Shown: positions 22,687 to 31,608, counted from the stretch's first letter. The stretch is DNA of 64,000 nucleotides from Opitutus terrae PB90-1 (GCF_000019965.1 NC_010571.1:5031001-5095000), one strand, 5' to 3'. Notes: generated from the letters alone by a model not told the origin. Program-made: numbers and translations.

Positions 22687-23139
22687 GTGCGCGCCGTAAT
22701 CCAGCGGGTCTCGTCGGCCAGTGTCGCCGTTGATGGTCAGATCACCGGCGCGATCGCACGCGGGCTGCTCGTGCTGCTGGGCGTGGCCCACGACGACACG
22801 CCCGCGGATGTGGAATGGCTGGCGGGGAAGATCTGCGCGCTGCGGATCTTCGAGGATGATGAGGGCCGGATGAATCGTTCCGTTGTGGAAACCGCTGGCG
22901 GCGTGCTGGTCGTGAGCCAGTTCACGCTGCTGGCCAGCACCCGCAAAGGCACGCGTCCCTCGTTCAACGACGCTGCCCGTCCGGAACTCGCGGAGCCGCT
23001 CTACGCAGCTTTCCTGCAACAGGTATCCGGCCGGCTCGGCCGCCCCGCTGCCAGCGGGGTCTTCGGCGCGATGATGACCGTGAGTTTGGTCAACGACGGC
23101 CCGGTCACGCTCGTCATCGATTCACACGCCCGCGAGTAA
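22687..23139 (+). CDS. dtd: D-aminoacyl-tRNA deacylase
   Basis: This 150-residue enzyme hydrolyses D-aminoacyl-tRNAs (and Gly-tRNA-Ala), preventing D-residue misincorporation. The GTG start at 22687 gives the canonical N-terminus (M)[12 protein letters not shown]. The two active-site motifs are present: [17 protein letters not shown] and the Gly-cisPro motif in [10 protein letters not shown]. The start codon follows seven bases after the last heptad of the intergenic array, leaving no room for a conventional ribosome-binding site. Confidence 0.95.
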   Translation: MRAVIQRVSSASVAVDGQITGAIARGLLVLLGVAHDDTPADVEWLAGKICALRIFEDDEGRMNRSVVETAGGVLVVSQFTLLASTRKGTRPSFNDAARPELAEPLYAAFLQQVSGRLGRPAASGVFGAMMTVSLVNDGPVTLVIDSHARE

Positions 23140-23316
23140 GCGTCCCGGCATCGCGCGCCGTGCCTGCCGGGGAAAGCCTGATACACGGCCTTCGCTTTCG
23201 CGCACGCTGCGCTCCATCCTTTTCGCGCCGGTCGGTCGTTGTAACCGACGTACGGTGACAGCACTCTGTGCGCGTCGGCAGCCTGTCGGCGGCCGCAGTC
23301 CTGGCACAACCCACCC

Positions 23317-24003
23317 ATGAAACGTATCCTCAGTCTCCTCCTGCTCTCCGTCCTGGCGTGCGCGGGCTCCGCGCACGGCCAGTTGCTCCTCACCGGTACC
23401 ACCCGCGGTGATTTCACCGGCCCGCTGCCGGCCAACACCTGGGTGCTCAACGGTCCCGTAACCTCCATCTTCGCCTCGGGCATCCCCGGCTCGGGCATCG
23501 ACACCCAGACCTCGATCACCTTCACCGGCGCGAGTTTCACCAACGAGCCGGCGAGTTGGTGGTTCGGCATCGGCAGTGTGAAAATCAAGAATGGCATGAC
23601 GCTGCTCGGCACCACCGCCGCTACGGCGACGATGGATCTTTACATGGATATTCCGGCCGAGGGTGTGTCGAACTTCCTGCTCACCACGCTGACCTTCGGG
23701 CTCGACAACACCAGCAACAGCGGCACGCAAAACATTCCCGACATCTTCTATCTCGGCCACAGCGCGCCCGCCACCCTCGTGCTTCCCGACAAGATCGTCT
23801 CGTTCGATATCGCGCTGACGGATCCCACGTATGAGACCGGCCAGTCCATCGGCGAGCGCAAGACGGGCACCGTCGGTCTGACCGCGGCCTTCACGTTCGT
23901 GCCCGTTCCCGAACCTTCAACCTATGCCGCCTTCGCCGCGCTTGGCTTGATCGGCGTGGCCGCGGTGCGTCGCTTCCGACGGCCCGCAGCCCAGCTCGGC
24001 TGA
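23317..24003 (+). CDS. PEP-CTERM sorting domain protein
   Basis: This 228-residue secreted protein has an N-terminal signal peptide (ILSLLLLSVLACAGSAHG, cleavage near residue 21) and a β-rich, Thr/Ser/Gly-rich mature domain resembling the choice-of-anchor class of PEP-CTERM proteins. The C-terminal sorting signal comprises the PEP motif (VPEPSTYAAF, residues 197-206), a hydrophobic stretch and the basic cluster RRFRR (218-222), with a six-residue extension after it. The exosortase at 12696-14348 is the expected processing enzyme. Such proteins are exported and attached to the envelope or extracellular matrix. Function unknown. Confidence 0.9.
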   Translation: MKRILSLLLLSVLACAGSAHGQLLLTGTTRGDFTGPLPANTWVLNGPVTSIFASGIPGSGIDTQTSITFTGASFTNEPASWWFGIGSVKIKNGMTLLGTTAATATMDLYMDIPAEGVSNFLLTTLTFGLDNTSNSGTQNIPDIFYLGHSAPATLVLPDKIVSFDIALTDPTYETGQSIGERKTGTVGLTAAFTFVPVPEPSTYAAFAALGLIGVAAVRRFRRPAAQLG

Positions 24004-24044
24004 GTTTTCCCGTCGGCTGGAGAGAATCGGCTTCAGCCGCCTCC

Positions 24045-24869
24045 TCACGGCTGCCAATACGGCGCCAGCTCTGACGAGCTCAAGGTGCGTTCCACATAGG
24101 TGAACGCACCTTTTTCTTTGATCTCATCCGCCGCCGCACACAACGCCGTCATCGCGGCGCGATAGAGCGACATGGCCAGGCTGATCCGCTTCACGCCAGC
24201 CGCTTCGAGCGCCGCCACCGAAAAGGTGGCTCCCTTCATCCCGTTCATGAAGTTCACCGGCCTCGACACGGCCGAGCAGACGGTGCGGACGGACGCGAGG
24301 TCGCGCAGCCCGGGTGCGAACAATACATCGGCACCGGCGCGCTCGTAGGCCTGCAGCCGCCGGATAGCCTCATCGAGATCCGGCCGGCCGCAGACGAAAC
24401 CTTCCGTGCGTGCCGTGAGCGTGAAGGGAAAGCGCAGAGCGCGCGCCGCCTCGACCGCCGCCGCCACGCGTTCCGTGGCCAAGCCGAAGTCGTAGAGCGG
24501 CGCCGCATTGTTGTTGGTGCCGTCCTCGATGGATCCGCCGACCAACCCGACCTCCGCGGCACGTCGAATGGTCTCCGCCACGTTTTCGGGCGAGTCGCCG
24601 TAACCATTTTCCAAATCCGCTGACACCGGCAGGTGCGTGGCCTGAACGATCGCCCGCGCGCCGGCCAGCGCTTCGTCCCGCGACAGTCCGTGATCCGCGC
24701 GACCCAGCGCACCGGCCGCCGCCGCGCTCGAGGTGGCGAGCGCCTTGAATCCGCGCCCCGCGAGAATTCGCGCGGAGCCCGCATCCCATGGATTCGGAAT
24801 CACGAAAATTCCCGGATGTTCGTGGAGCGCCCGGAACTGCTGCGCCTTCTCGGCCTGCGTTGTGCTCAT
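24045..24869 (-). CDS. Isocitrate lyase/PEP mutase family protein
   Basis: This 274-residue TIM-barrel enzyme belongs to the isocitrate lyase/phosphoenolpyruvate mutase superfamily. The barrel shows FVIPNPWDAGSARIL, SADLENGYGD (metal-binding acidic residues), GGSIEDGT and LTARTEGFVCGR in the order typical of the superfamily. The substitution of the KKCGH loop by a short loop and the ENGYG motif indicate a member of the broad PEP-mutase-like branch. Known branches include oxaloacetate decarboxylases, carboxyvinyl-phosphonate mutases and methylisocitrate lyases. The exact C-C or C-P lyase reaction cannot be assigned. The gene is monocistronic and converges on the PEP-CTERM gene. Confidence 0.85.
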   Translation of the reverse strand: MSTTQAEKAQQFRALHEHPGIFVIPNPWDAGSARILAGRGFKALATSSAAAAGALGRADHGLSRDEALAGARAIVQATHLPVSADLENGYGDSPENVAETIRRAAEVGLVGGSIEDGTNNNAAPLYDFGLATERVAAAVEAARALRFPFTLTARTEGFVCGRPDLDEAIRRLQAYERAGADVLFAPGLRDLASVRTVCSAVSRPVNFMNGMKGATFSVAALEAAGVKRISLAMSLYRAAMTALCAAADEIKEKGAFTYVERTLSSSELAPYWQP

Positions 24870-24988
24870 GTCGTGTCGGAGGGTTGGCGGTCAGAGTCGG
24901 ATTCTGCGCCGCTGTCCTCGCAAGGCGATGCTCAGGGTGCGGCGGGTCCGATACACCACCGGCGAAATCCGGCCGTCGCAGGCCGGCC

Positions 24989-26011
24989 TCACTCGTGCGG
25001 CTTCGCTTCCAAGGTGTCCTCGACGTAAAGATCCTTGACCAGGACCATCACCACCACGGCGAGCGGCATCGCGAAGATCACGCCGGGCACGCCGAGCAAC
25101 AGGCCAAACGCCACGATCGCCAGCAAGCCGAGCACCGGCGGCAGTTTCACCGCCCAGCGCTGCACGAGCGGCGTGATGACGTTGCTCTCGATCTGCTGCA
25201 CCGCCACATACACCAGCGCCGCATACAGCACCGTGTTCGGTCCATGCGAGAACGCCAGCAGCAGGCCCGGCACCGCCGCGACGATCGGACCGATCACCGG
25301 CACGAACTCCAGCAGGCCGGCGAGCACGCCGAGCGAGAGCGCCAGGGGCACGCCGATCAGCCCGAGCGCGACGCCGGTGAGCACGCCAACCGCAAGCATC
25401 GCGATGGCTTGCGCGACCAGCCACTTCCGCAGCGCGACGCCCGCATCGTCCAACGCCCGCCGTAGCTGCGGTCGCCGCCGCGGGGGCACGAGCCGCAGCG
25501 CGCCATCGCGGTAAAGCTGCGGATCCGCGGCGAAATAAACCCCAAGAAAAAGGACCAGCAGCAGGTTCGCCGCCGCGCCGAAGACCGAACCCACGAACGC
25601 GCCCGCCTGCGACAACGCTTCCGTGTTGCCGCCCACCTGCCGCACCGAGTCGACCACCATGCGTCCGGCGGGCGACTGGCCGAGCCACTGCTCGACCTTG
25701 TGCAGCGCCTCAGGGAGCTGCCGCTGCAGTTCGCCAAACTGGGTTACGATCTCGTTGCCAAACAGCCAGCTCAGGGCGGCGACCGCCACGAGCATCAGCG
25801 CCACCACGATCAACAGACTCCAACGCGCCCCGAGGTGTGTTTTCCGCGACAGCGGGCCCGACAGCGATAGGAGCACGCTGGCGAGCACGATCCCGCCAAA
25901 CGCGACCACGATCGCGTCGGCAATCAGCCACAGCACGGCGGCGAGCGCCACCAGCCCGATCGCGATCAGGATCGTGCGCGTGCCGCGAGAAGTGGTGGGA
26001 GATGAGGGCAT
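24989..26011 (-). CDS. AI-2E family transporter (PerM-like permease)
   Basis: This 340-residue polytopic membrane protein has about eight hydrophobic segments: two near the N-terminus, then a helical soluble stretch (about 85-150), then the C-terminal membrane block. The family signature is visible as LAGLLEFVPVIGPIVAAVP and VQQIESNVITPLVQRWAV. Members export autoinducer-2 or act as Na+/H+ antiporters in different bacteria, so the cargo is open. The start at the ATG ending at 26011 is chosen because upstream residues are highly basic and unlike the family. It diverges from the aroE-like gene with a 121-bp gap. Confidence 0.88.
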   Translation of the reverse strand: MPSSPTTSRGTRTILIAIGLVALAAVLWLIADAIVVAFGGIVLASVLLSLSGPLSRKTHLGARWSLLIVVALMLVAVAALSWLFGNEIVTQFGELQRQLPEALHKVEQWLGQSPAGRMVVDSVRQVGGNTEALSQAGAFVGSVFGAAANLLLVLFLGVYFAADPQLYRDGALRLVPPRRRPQLRRALDDAGVALRKWLVAQAIAMLAVGVLTGVALGLIGVPLALSLGVLAGLLEFVPVIGPIVAAVPGLLLAFSHGPNTVLYAALVYVAVQQIESNVITPLVQRWAVKLPPVLGLLAIVAFGLLLGVPGVIFAMPLAVVVMVLVKDLYVEDTLEAKPHE

Positions 26012-26132
26012 CGGAACGGCAGCGGCGCGCTTGGAGCGCTGGATTGCCGCTCGGTTCCCGCTCCTGTCCTCCGCCGCAGGAGGCCGCGCCAAACGCTCGA
26101 CTCGCCCCAGCCGCTTTTTCAACGTGGCGCTG

Positions 26133-26993
26133 ATGCCGACGCCTACGTCTTTTCTCCACGAACTGGTTGGCTGCATGTCGCAGGGCGCCGCCGGCAACCC
26201 GACCGTCGCCATGATCCAGGCAGCATTTACGCACCACCAGCTGCCGTGGCGTTACATCAATCTCGAGGTCGCGCCTGCTGACCTGCCCGCCGCGGTCCAC
26301 GGCGCTTTGGCGATGGGCTTTCGCGGCTTCAATCTCTCGATGCCGCACAAGGTCGCGGTCATCCCGCTCCTCGCTGGACTTGGCGAGTCGGCCAAGCTGA
26401 TTGGGGCGGTCAACTGCGTCGTGCGCCGCGACGGCGCGTTCGTCGGCGAGAACACGGACGGGAAGGGTTTTCTCACGTCGCTCCAGACGGTGATCGATCC
26501 GCGCGGGACCAACGTGGTGCTGTTCGGCGCCGGCGGAGCGGCGCGCGCGATTGCGATCGAGCTCGCGCTCGCCGGGATTCGCCACCTTACGATCGTCAAC
26601 CGCGCAATGGATCGCGGCCGCGGCCTGGTCGACGCGTTGCGCGCGGGCACGCCCACCGAGGTGACTTTCGTGCCGTGGAGCGGCAACTATGTTGTGCCCT
26701 CCGACACTCAGGTCCTCATCAATGCGACCTCGATCGGCCTCTACGCGCCCGAGGCCCGCGTGCCGGTCGCGGTGGAATCACTCCGGCCCGAGATGGTGGT
26801 GGCTGACGTGGTCTTCAACCCGCCCAACACCCGGTTCCTGGACGAGGCCGCCGCGCGCGGCTGCACCACGCTCGACGGACTGGGCATGCTGGTGAACCAA
26901 GGCGTGATCGGCGTCTCGTACTGGACCGGTGTCACCCCCGACGCTGCGGTGATGCGCCGCGCGCTGGAGCAGGCGCTCGGATTGGCGCGCTGA
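26133..26993 (+). CDS. aroE: Shikimate dehydrogenase family protein
   Basis: This 286-residue NADP-dependent dehydrogenase of the AroE family reduces 3-dehydroshikimate in the aromatic amino-acid pathway. Lys and Asp of the catalytic pair are in place (LSMPHKVAVIPLL and GENTDGKGFLTSL). The cofactor loop is VVLFGAGGAARAIAIELAL, and the C-terminal LDGLGMLVNQGVIG is typical. The N-terminal shikimate-carboxylate motif, normally containing two serines before the first helix (S-x-S-P), is replaced by CMSQGAAGNPTVAMIQ. The substrate may therefore differ (for example quinate or an amino-shikimate analogue), or another serine may serve. Confidence 0.85.
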   Translation: MPTPTSFLHELVGCMSQGAAGNPTVAMIQAAFTHHQLPWRYINLEVAPADLPAAVHGALAMGFRGFNLSMPHKVAVIPLLAGLGESAKLIGAVNCVVRRDGAFVGENTDGKGFLTSLQTVIDPRGTNVVLFGAGGAARAIAIELALAGIRHLTIVNRAMDRGRGLVDALRAGTPTEVTFVPWSGNYVVPSDTQVLINATSIGLYAPEARVPVAVESLRPEMVVADVVFNPPNTRFLDEAAARGCTTLDGLGMLVNQGVIGVSYWTGVTPDAAVMRRALEQALGLAR

Positions 26994-27048
26994 CGTTTAT
27001 TCGCGGCGCCCGTCGCAGGTCCCTCGCCAGTCAGAGACCGGCGCCCGT

Positions 27049-27071
27049 AGCGCCAGTCTTCGACTGGCGCT
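27049..27071. terminator. 10-bp perfect hairpin between convergent genes
   Basis: AGCGCCAGTC and GACTGGCGCT flank a TTC loop, giving a strong 10+3+10 hairpin about 55 bases after the aroE stop. It faces the end of the glycoside hydrolase gene on the other strand. A short U-run is lacking. It may be a bidirectional terminator or a REP-like palindrome. Confidence 0.45.
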
Positions 27072-27135
27072 TGAGGGATTGCTGCGCGGTCGGCGAAAGG
27101 ACGCAGACCGCGCCTGCCGGGAGGTCTTGCCGGTG

Positions 27136-29715
27136 TTACTTCACCGTGAAACCCACCTGCAGGGACGTCCCGGCGGTGCCGGTGCGATCCTTGCCGGAGT
27201 ACGGCACCACTTTCAGCGTGTGCGACCCGACCGACGGCGTCCACGAATAGTAGTTGCCAGTGCCGTCGCCCGCCAGCGTGTAAGGAGCGACGTTCTCCGT
27301 CCGCAGGGTTTTGCCGTCGAGGATGAACGCCACGCTGCCGACCGTGCCGCTGGTTTCCGCGCGGACGTTGAGTGCCTTGCCATCGGTGCCGAACGTGATC
27401 GTGCTGCCGTTGGTGAGCGCCCGGAGGTCCTTTTCCGTGCTGGCGTTGATCAACGTCAGCTTGGTCACACTCGCACCGCTGGCGGGCTCGCTGACCACCG
27501 GCGCCGACGACGAGTCTTCGGTGGCCGTCGATTGCACGGTGAAGCTCACCTGCAGCGCGGTCCCCGCATTGCCCGTCCGGTCCCGGCCGGAATAGGGCAC
27601 CACTTTCAGCACGTGCGTACCGACCGATGGGGTCCACGACGCATAGTCGCCGTTGCTGTCGCCTGCGAGCGTGTACGGAGCCATATTCTCCGTCTGGATC
27701 GTCTGGCCGTCGAGGATGAACGCCACGCTGCCGACCGTGCCGCTGGTCGTCGCGCGCACGTTGAGTGCCTTGCCATCGGTGCCGAACGTGATCGTGCTGC
27801 CGTTGGTGAGCGCGCGGAGGTCCTTTTCGGTGCTCGCGTTGACCAGCGTCAGCTGGGTCACCGCGGTCGTGCTCGTCGGCTCCGTAGGGGCGGGGGCGGG
27901 AGCGCCCGTCGTGGTGCCCGAGGTTCGGCGCAGCAGCGCCACCCAGTCCTCGCTCTGTTGCGTCGGCGGCCGACCGATGGCGGCGGTGCCGCCCGCGATC
28001 GACTTCACTGTCCCCGTCTGCAGGCTGCCACCGGCGCGCGGGTTGTACCAATGCACCGTGTAGCCCTCGCCTGACGGGACCGTGATGTTCGTGATCGCCC
28101 CCTGCGGCAGATAGATCGCGTACGCGACTCCGGGCTTGCCAAAGCAGTAGTCCGAGGTCGAGGAGGTGATGCTGTCGTAGTTGGCCACCAGCGGCAGCGG
28201 CATGTAGTCGCGCATGAACTGCGCCGCATGCTGCGTGAGCGTCCACATCTTGTCGCGGCTCTTCCAGTCCTCGAGCGTCAGGTCGGTCTGCGGATAGTTG
28301 TACCCAAAGTACCACTCCACGCCCGCGCCACCCGCCAGCAGGCTGCCCCACAGCACGCGGTGCACGATCGTCTCGTGCGCCGGATCGTTCGCATCCGGCA
28401 CCACGCCCGCACTCGAGGGCCCGAGCTCGTCGACCGACACGACCCATTTGGAGCCGGCGGCCGCCGATTTCTTGACCCACTTGAGCGTCTGCTCATGCAC
28501 GATCGACGGACTTTCCAGCTGCAGCGACGCGCCGCTGATCAGCTCGCTGCCGAGATGTCCGGTATAGATCGTGTCGCGTTGGCTCGGGTAGGTGTGGACC
28601 GCGATGAGGCTGAAGTATGGATCGAGCGCGTTGAGGTAGTCCGCGAACGCCTCGCGCTGTGCATCGGTGTTGGTGTTTTCCTCCCCGAGATTCCACGTGA
28701 CGCCGAGGTGATGGCCAAAGCGGGCGACCAGCTCGCGGTAGTAAATCTTGCGCGTGTTGCCCAGCGAACCGCCGTCAAGCAACTGGTCGCACTCCTGCTC
28801 CTGCGTGACCACGTTCAACATGATCCCGAGCTTGTCCATGTGCGAGAACACGATCTCCCACTGGGCCAGCTTGCTCACGTCAAACCGGGTGCGGTCCGTC
28901 TTGCTGACAAACGGGAACACGTCGTCGCCGTCGCCCCCGATGTTCATGGTCAGGAAATATACCGAGTTGACCTTCTTGCTCGCGAGGTAGTTGAGCGCGC
29001 CGATGATCGCCTTCCCCTTCCCGCTCTTCCAGGTCGGATCGCCCGAGCGGTAGGCGCTCAGGTGGGCGGTATAGTGATGGAGGATTTTCTTCCCGGCGCT
29101 GGTGTTGTCGAAATCGGCAAACGCGAGGAAATTCTCCGGGCTGCCGGCACCGGACTTGATGAAATATTCCTTGGAGCCCGCATGCTGCAGGTAGTGTTGG
29201 CCCACCTCCCGGAGCCGGCCTTTCGCGCGAAAATCCGCGCCGGTCTTGTCTGTCGGATCGATCGTGAAGCTGCCCGACTCACCGTTGAAGCTCGTGGCGG
29301 TGCCCGCCGTCGCCGAAGTCGAGGCCGCGACATTGCTGCCGGTCCGGAACGACGCCACGTAGGTCCAAGTGCCGGTCGCATCCGGCGTGAAATCGACGCG
29401 CCATTTGTCGCCGGAGACGGCGCCCGTGTTCGCGGCGTTGCCGTCCGCGGCAAAATAGCCCGGCACGATTAACGTGCGATTCGACGCACTGTGCTTGAAC
29501 GTGACGTTCAGCCGATAGTTGGTGAACGGGTTGACCGAATTCGTCTCGCTCGTGGACGGTCCGGCAAAGGTCAGCGACACCTTGTGCCACTGTTTCTGCT
29601 CACCAGAAAAGGTTGTTTTGCTGCCCAGATTGCGGGTCGCACCCGAGGCAGAGACACAAAAGACGGAGCCCAGCACCAGCGCGCCGGCCCACACAACAGT
29701 TCGCAACAACATCAT
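27136..29715 (-). CDS. Secreted glycoside hydrolase with DUF5060 domain and two tandem C-terminal modules
   Basis: This 859-residue protein has a signal peptide (residues 1-26, ending in SASGA) and a β-sandwich of the DUF5060 type (about 30-155; WHKVSLTFAGPSTSET, DKWRVDFTPDATGTWTYVASF). A (β/α)8 catalytic domain follows (about 165-530) with GVTWNLGEENTNTD supplying the probable acid/base Glu near residue 341 and WVVSVDELGPS the nucleophile near 428, as in clan GH-A. After a linker come two nearly identical modules of about 110 residues each, probable carbohydrate-binding or adhesion domains. It is likely to act on a plant or algal polysaccharide; the exact GH family is not assigned. Operators may lie in the large upstream gap. 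Confidence 0.82.
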   Translation of the reverse strand: MMLLRTVVWAGALVLGSVFCVSASGATRNLGSKTTFSGEQKQWHKVSLTFAGPSTSETNSVNPFTNYRLNVTFKHSASNRTLIVPGYFAADGNAANTGAVSGDKWRVDFTPDATGTWTYVASFRTGSNVAASTSATAGTATSFNGESGSFTIDPTDKTGADFRAKGRLREVGQHYLQHAGSKEYFIKSGAGSPENFLAFADFDNTSAGKKILHHYTAHLSAYRSGDPTWKSGKGKAIIGALNYLASKKVNSVYFLTMNIGGDGDDVFPFVSKTDRTRFDVSKLAQWEIVFSHMDKLGIMLNVVTQEQECDQLLDGGSLGNTRKIYYRELVARFGHHLGVTWNLGEENTNTDAQREAFADYLNALDPYFSLIAVHTYPSQRDTIYTGHLGSELISGASLQLESPSIVHEQTLKWVKKSAAAGSKWVVSVDELGPSSAGVVPDANDPAHETIVHRVLWGSLLAGGAGVEWYFGYNYPQTDLTLEDWKSRDKMWTLTQHAAQFMRDYMPLPLVANYDSITSSTSDYCFGKPGVAYAIYLPQGAITNITVPSGEGYTVHWYNPRAGGSLQTGTVKSIAGGTAAIGRPPTQQSEDWVALLRRTSGTTTGAPAPAPTEPTSTTAVTQLTLVNASTEKDLRALTNGSTITFGTDGKALNVRATTSGTVGSVAFILDGQTIQTENMAPYTLAGDSNGDYASWTPSVGTHVLKVVPYSGRDRTGNAGTALQVSFTVQSTATEDSSSAPVVSEPASGASVTKLTLINASTEKDLRALTNGSTITFGTDGKALNVRAETSGTVGSVAFILDGKTLRTENVAPYTLAGDGTGNYYSWTPSVGSHTLKVVPYSGKDRTGTAGTSLQVGFTVK
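27139..27468 (-). repeat. C-terminal module repeat 2 of the glycoside hydrolase
   Basis: This 330-bp unit encodes the last 110 residues, beginning VTKLTLINASTEKDLRAL and ending LQVGFTVK. It aligns without gaps to the unit at 27532-27861 and differs at a minority of positions, mostly synonymous or conservative. Long stretches (for example around GTDGKALNVRA) are identical in DNA. This indicates a recent internal duplication or gene conversion. Confidence 0.9.
27532..27861 (-). repeat. C-terminal module repeat 1 of the glycoside hydrolase
   Basis: This 330-bp unit begins VTQLTLVNASTEKDLRAL and ends LQVSFTVQ. It is separated from the next unit by a 21-residue Ser/Ala/Glu-rich linker, giving a repeat period of 393 bp (131 residues). 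Each unit has the Ig-like pattern VGSVAFILDG followed by APYTLAGD. Confidence 0.9.
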
Positions 29716-29810
29716 TTTTCATTCGGATTCGAGTTCTAGTCACGGCGACTGCGCTGCCGCGGTCGCCTATCGTTCGCTGGGCTGGATTTCGCGCACACTG
29801 CGACGCGAGC

Positions 29811-29827
29811 ACTCCTCGTCGAGGAGT
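29811..29827. promoter_or_regulatory. 17-bp palindrome upstream of the glycoside hydrolase
   Basis: ACTCCTCG, T, CGAGGAGT forms a perfect 8+1+8 dyad about 96 bp before the hydrolase start codon. Position and symmetry fit an operator for a sugar-responsive dimeric regulator. On the plus strand it is followed by TTTCTTTA, so a terminator for an unseen plus-strand transcript is the alternative. Confidence 0.4.
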
Positions 29828-29851
29828 TTCTTTATGGCCGTCCGCGAAGTA

Positions 29852-29874
29852 TCTCCGGTGGGTTACCCCGGAGA
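29852..29874. promoter_or_regulatory. 7-bp stem with 9-base loop upstream of the glycoside hydrolase
   Basis: TCTCCGG and CCGGAGA enclose the loop TGGGTTACC, about 137 bp before the hydrolase start. The region around it continues with GAATCTCC, offering an alternative pairing for the left arm. It could be a leader RNA structure or an operator. Weak evidence. Confidence 0.3.
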
Positions 29875-30163
29875 ATCTCCTAATGTGCTGATGCGGGCAG
29901 CCCTCGTGCACCGCTTCCTCCATCGCCGTCGGAAAGGGAGCTTCGGGATTAAATCCATTTTTTACTCCAGCAGACGGCAACGGGATGCGCGCGACATGTT
30001 CGCATGGGAGCCCTGCGAGCCATCGGAGTTCCCTCGATTTGTGTCCTACTGCGCCGCCCGTACGGAAAAACCCGCAGTCGCTCGCCGCGAGCCCCGCGCC
30101 ATACGCCGTCCCTGCCCGCAGCGGGCAAATGGTCCCTCCACCCGCGCGGGCGCGCTGCCGAGG

Positions 30164-31501
30164 TCACTCGAGCGCGTAAATGGCGCCGTCAGCGCTGCCG
30201 AAATAGACCCGCCCCTGCTCCACCGCCGGCGAAGACAGGATGGCGCCGGACGCCAGCAGATGATCCACCGCCACGGTCATCTTCTCGAAGAAGCGCGAGG
30301 GAAACAGCACCGGAGAATTCAGCTGCCCCTCGGGGGTCAGCGCCTGACGCACGTTCGCCTTCGCCGCATCGGTCTCGTATACCCATGCGATCTTCCGTCC
30401 GGCGAGATCCACCGCATAGAGCCGGCCGTTGAACGAGCCCACGAACGCGAGATCACCGGCCAGCGTCGGGGAAGAGAACGCCGGCGCGCCGAGTTCCACG
30501 CGATAAACCTCCTCGCCGGTCTGCGCATCGAGCGCGAAGAACATCGAGGGGATCGAGGTCGACGCATACACCCGGCCGTCGCGCACCGTCGGAGTGGCGT
30601 TGATCCAGGTGATCTTGTGTTTCCACCTCTGTGTCCCGGTCTGCGCCTCCACCGCGTAAAGGTGGAAATCGCGACAGCCGAAATACACCACGCCCTCCAC
30701 CACCGTCGGCGAGGATTGAATGCCTTCCTGATTGTGGTTCTCCGGATCCTCGCCGGTTTTGAATTTCCATTTCAGCGCCCCGTTCGTCGCGTCCAACGCG
30801 TACAGAAACGTGTCCCAGCTGCCCACGTAGACCACGCCATCGACGACCGCCGGCGAAGCATGCACGACGTCCTGCGTGGCGAATTTCCACCGCAGTTCCC
30901 CACTTCGCGCGTCGAGCGCATAGACGTGACCGTCCCCGCTGCCGACGTGCACGCGCCCGTCCACGACCGTCGGCGACGACAAATAGCAGTCCCAGGCGTC
31001 GGCGATGACCTGCTGCTTCGGGCGGCTGCCATGCAGGCCTTTCGCGGAAAACTTTCGCTCGCCCGCCGTCTCGAATTTCCACCGCAACTGTCCGGTAGCC
31101 GCGTCCACCGCGTAAATGAAGCCGTCATAGCTGCCAAAGTAGGCCGTGCCGTCGACGATCGCGGGCGTCGAACGAACATAACCTTCGGTCGCAAACTTCC
31201 ACTTTGTCGCCCCCGACCCGGCCTCCACGGCATAGAGCGAACCATCGTCGCTTCCCACGTAGAGCGTGCCGTCGACCAGCACCGGCGACGACACGACGGG
31301 ACCCCCGGTTTTCACGGTCCATTTCACGCCTTTCAACGTGGCTGGACCGGTCTCCCCGCTTCGGCCGCTGTGCGCGGGATCACCGCGGAACATCGCTTGC
31401 GCGCCCAAGGCCGCCGGAACCACCAGCGCGAGCATCGTCCATGCGATCGTTAGGCCGCGGCTGCCACGCCAAGGCCGGACACAGGCGGGGGAAATAGGCA
31501 T
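30164..31501 (-). CDS. Exported PQQ-like beta-propeller repeat protein
   Basis: This 445-residue protein has a signal peptide (LTIAWTMLALVVPAALGAQA) and at least seven propeller blades. Each blade ends in a version of VGSxDGxxYALDAxTGxxxWKF (for example YVGSDDGSLYAVEAGSGATKWKF, shown here with its variable residues, and YALDARSGELRWKF). The blades match the PQQ/BamB-like repeat class. Residues that bind PQQ in true quinoprotein dehydrogenases are not evident, so a structural or binding role in the periplasm is more likely than dehydrogenase activity. Start at the ATG ending at 31501, because upstream residues are an Arg-rich extension before the signal peptide. Confidence 0.85.
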   Translation of the reverse strand: MPISPACVRPWRGSRGLTIAWTMLALVVPAALGAQAMFRGDPAHSGRSGETGPATLKGVKWTVKTGGPVVSSPVLVDGTLYVGSDDGSLYAVEAGSGATKWKFATEGYVRSTPAIVDGTAYFGSYDGFIYAVDAATGQLRWKFETAGERKFSAKGLHGSRPKQQVIADAWDCYLSSPTVVDGRVHVGSGDGHVYALDARSGELRWKFATQDVVHASPAVVDGVVYVGSWDTFLYALDATNGALKWKFKTGEDPENHNQEGIQSSPTVVEGVVYFGCRDFHLYAVEAQTGTQRWKHKITWINATPTVRDGRVYASTSIPSMFFALDAQTGEEVYRVELGAPAFSSPTLAGDLAFVGSFNGRLYAVDLAGRKIAWVYETDAAKANVRQALTPEGQLNSPVLFPSRFFEKMTVAVDHLLASGAILSSPAVEQGRVYFGSADGAIYALE

Positions 31502-31608
31502 AGTGCGCCGGTTCAACACCGTGCGGCCGCCCACCCCTTCGCCTTTCCTGCGACCGACCCGCCACGACGGCAGGGAACCGACCCGGGCGGTCGCCGCACC
31601 ATTCAGCT

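Larger units (their letters stand above)
29716..30163. other. 448-bp intergenic region upstream of the glycoside hydrolase
   Basis: Both flanking genes are on the minus strand, so this region holds the 3' end of the beta-propeller transcript and the promoter of the glycoside hydrolase. Two dyads are seen nearer to the hydrolase start: 29811-29827 and 29852-29874. No convincing open reading frame was found; the long frames crossing it are out of character and lack starts. Confidence 0.55.

Noticed and set aside
23140-23316. A gene opposite the dtd/PEP-CTERM gap on the minus strand
   Set aside because: The frames are Arg/Thr-rich, run antisense into the PEP-CTERM gene and have no plausible start.
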